Positions 5,726 through 5,743 of a DNA stretch of 5,743 bases are shown piece by piece; the stretch's first letter is position 1; every line of letters begins with the position of its first letter. The notes beneath the pieces were generated by a model. It did no database searches, was not told the DNA's origin, and saw nothing but the letters and a program-made list of their open reading frames with translations. The stretch comes from DAOUET01 sp034430155 (GTDB lineage Bacteria; Chloroflexota; Anaerolineae; Anaerolineales; UBA4823), in assembly GCA_034430155.1 (NCBI GenBank), contig DAOUET010000082.1, positions 1 to 5,743 of the forward strand. Direction: 5' to 3'. The position numbers and the translations under genes were made by a program.

Positions 5726-5734
5726 AGGAGGAGG
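5726..5734 (+). promoter_or_regulatory. Strong Shine-Dalgarno sequence at the window edge
   Basis: AGGAGGAGG is an almost ideal ribosome site and is followed by only 9 bases before the window ends. A start codon immediately past the edge would be ideally spaced, so a plus-strand gene divergent from the MFS transporter may begin there. TATACT at 5683-5688 could be its -10 box, without a clear -35. Confidence 0.35.
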
Positions 5735-5743
5735 CCCCCCAAC

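Noticed and set aside
1..5743. CRISPR array, toxin-antitoxin or phage-defence operon
   Set aside because: There are no regularly spaced direct repeats, no small gene pair of known toxin type, and no nuclease or polymerase gene. All five genes belong to common housekeeping, transport or regulatory families.

Overview
The window looks like bacterial chromosomal DNA of roughly balanced base composition. It carries five protein genes of ordinary families and an unusual amount of palindromic, repeat-rich intergenic sequence. My best guess for the source is a Chloroflexota (Anaerolineae-like) bacterium. The guess rests on the wording of the sigma factor plus small zinc-finger protein pair, on the repeats with TCATTCTGAG / GCGAAGAATC-type cores, and on a small element with GGACTTACGCA-type ends. 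It comes from memory of such genomes, not from a search.

Layout. Positions 1-576 hold no convincing gene. They contain two hairpin-forming repeats (26-173 and 237-310), a perfect TATAAT, and a 9-bp inverted repeat ahead of the first gene. Positions 577-1536 (+) encode an ECF-like sigma-70 factor followed by a 77-residue zinc-finger (anti-sigma-like) protein. A good intrinsic terminator follows at 1625-1657. A further gene-free stretch leads to a membrane-anchored DsbA-like thiol oxidoreductase at 1949-2644 (+). Convergent to it, on the minus strand, are a TSUP (TauE/SafE) membrane transporter (2812-3585, TTG start) and, 59 bp upstream of that, a small cysteine-free carboxymuconolactone decarboxylase/AhpD-like protein (3645-3965). 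These two probably form an operon. A perfect 14-bp palindrome (4031-4044) lies upstream of the pair. A 416-residue MFS transporter occupies 4208-5458 (-). A compact MITE-like palindromic element (about 5483-5571) sits directly upstream of its ribosome binding site. The window ends with a strong Shine-Dalgarno sequence whose start codon would fall just outside.

How the genes may work together. The sigma factor and zinc-finger protein look like a self-contained regulatory pair, with the small protein probably modulating the sigma factor. The DsbA-like protein, the TSUP permease and the CMD-family protein would fit a loose redox or sulfur theme, but no sequence evidence joins the two strands into one pathway. 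I see no defence system, CRISPR array, RNA gene or full transposase. The most unusual material is non-coding: the MITE-like insertion in the MFS leader, the palindrome ahead of the CMD-TSUP operon, and the hairpin repeats at the left end.
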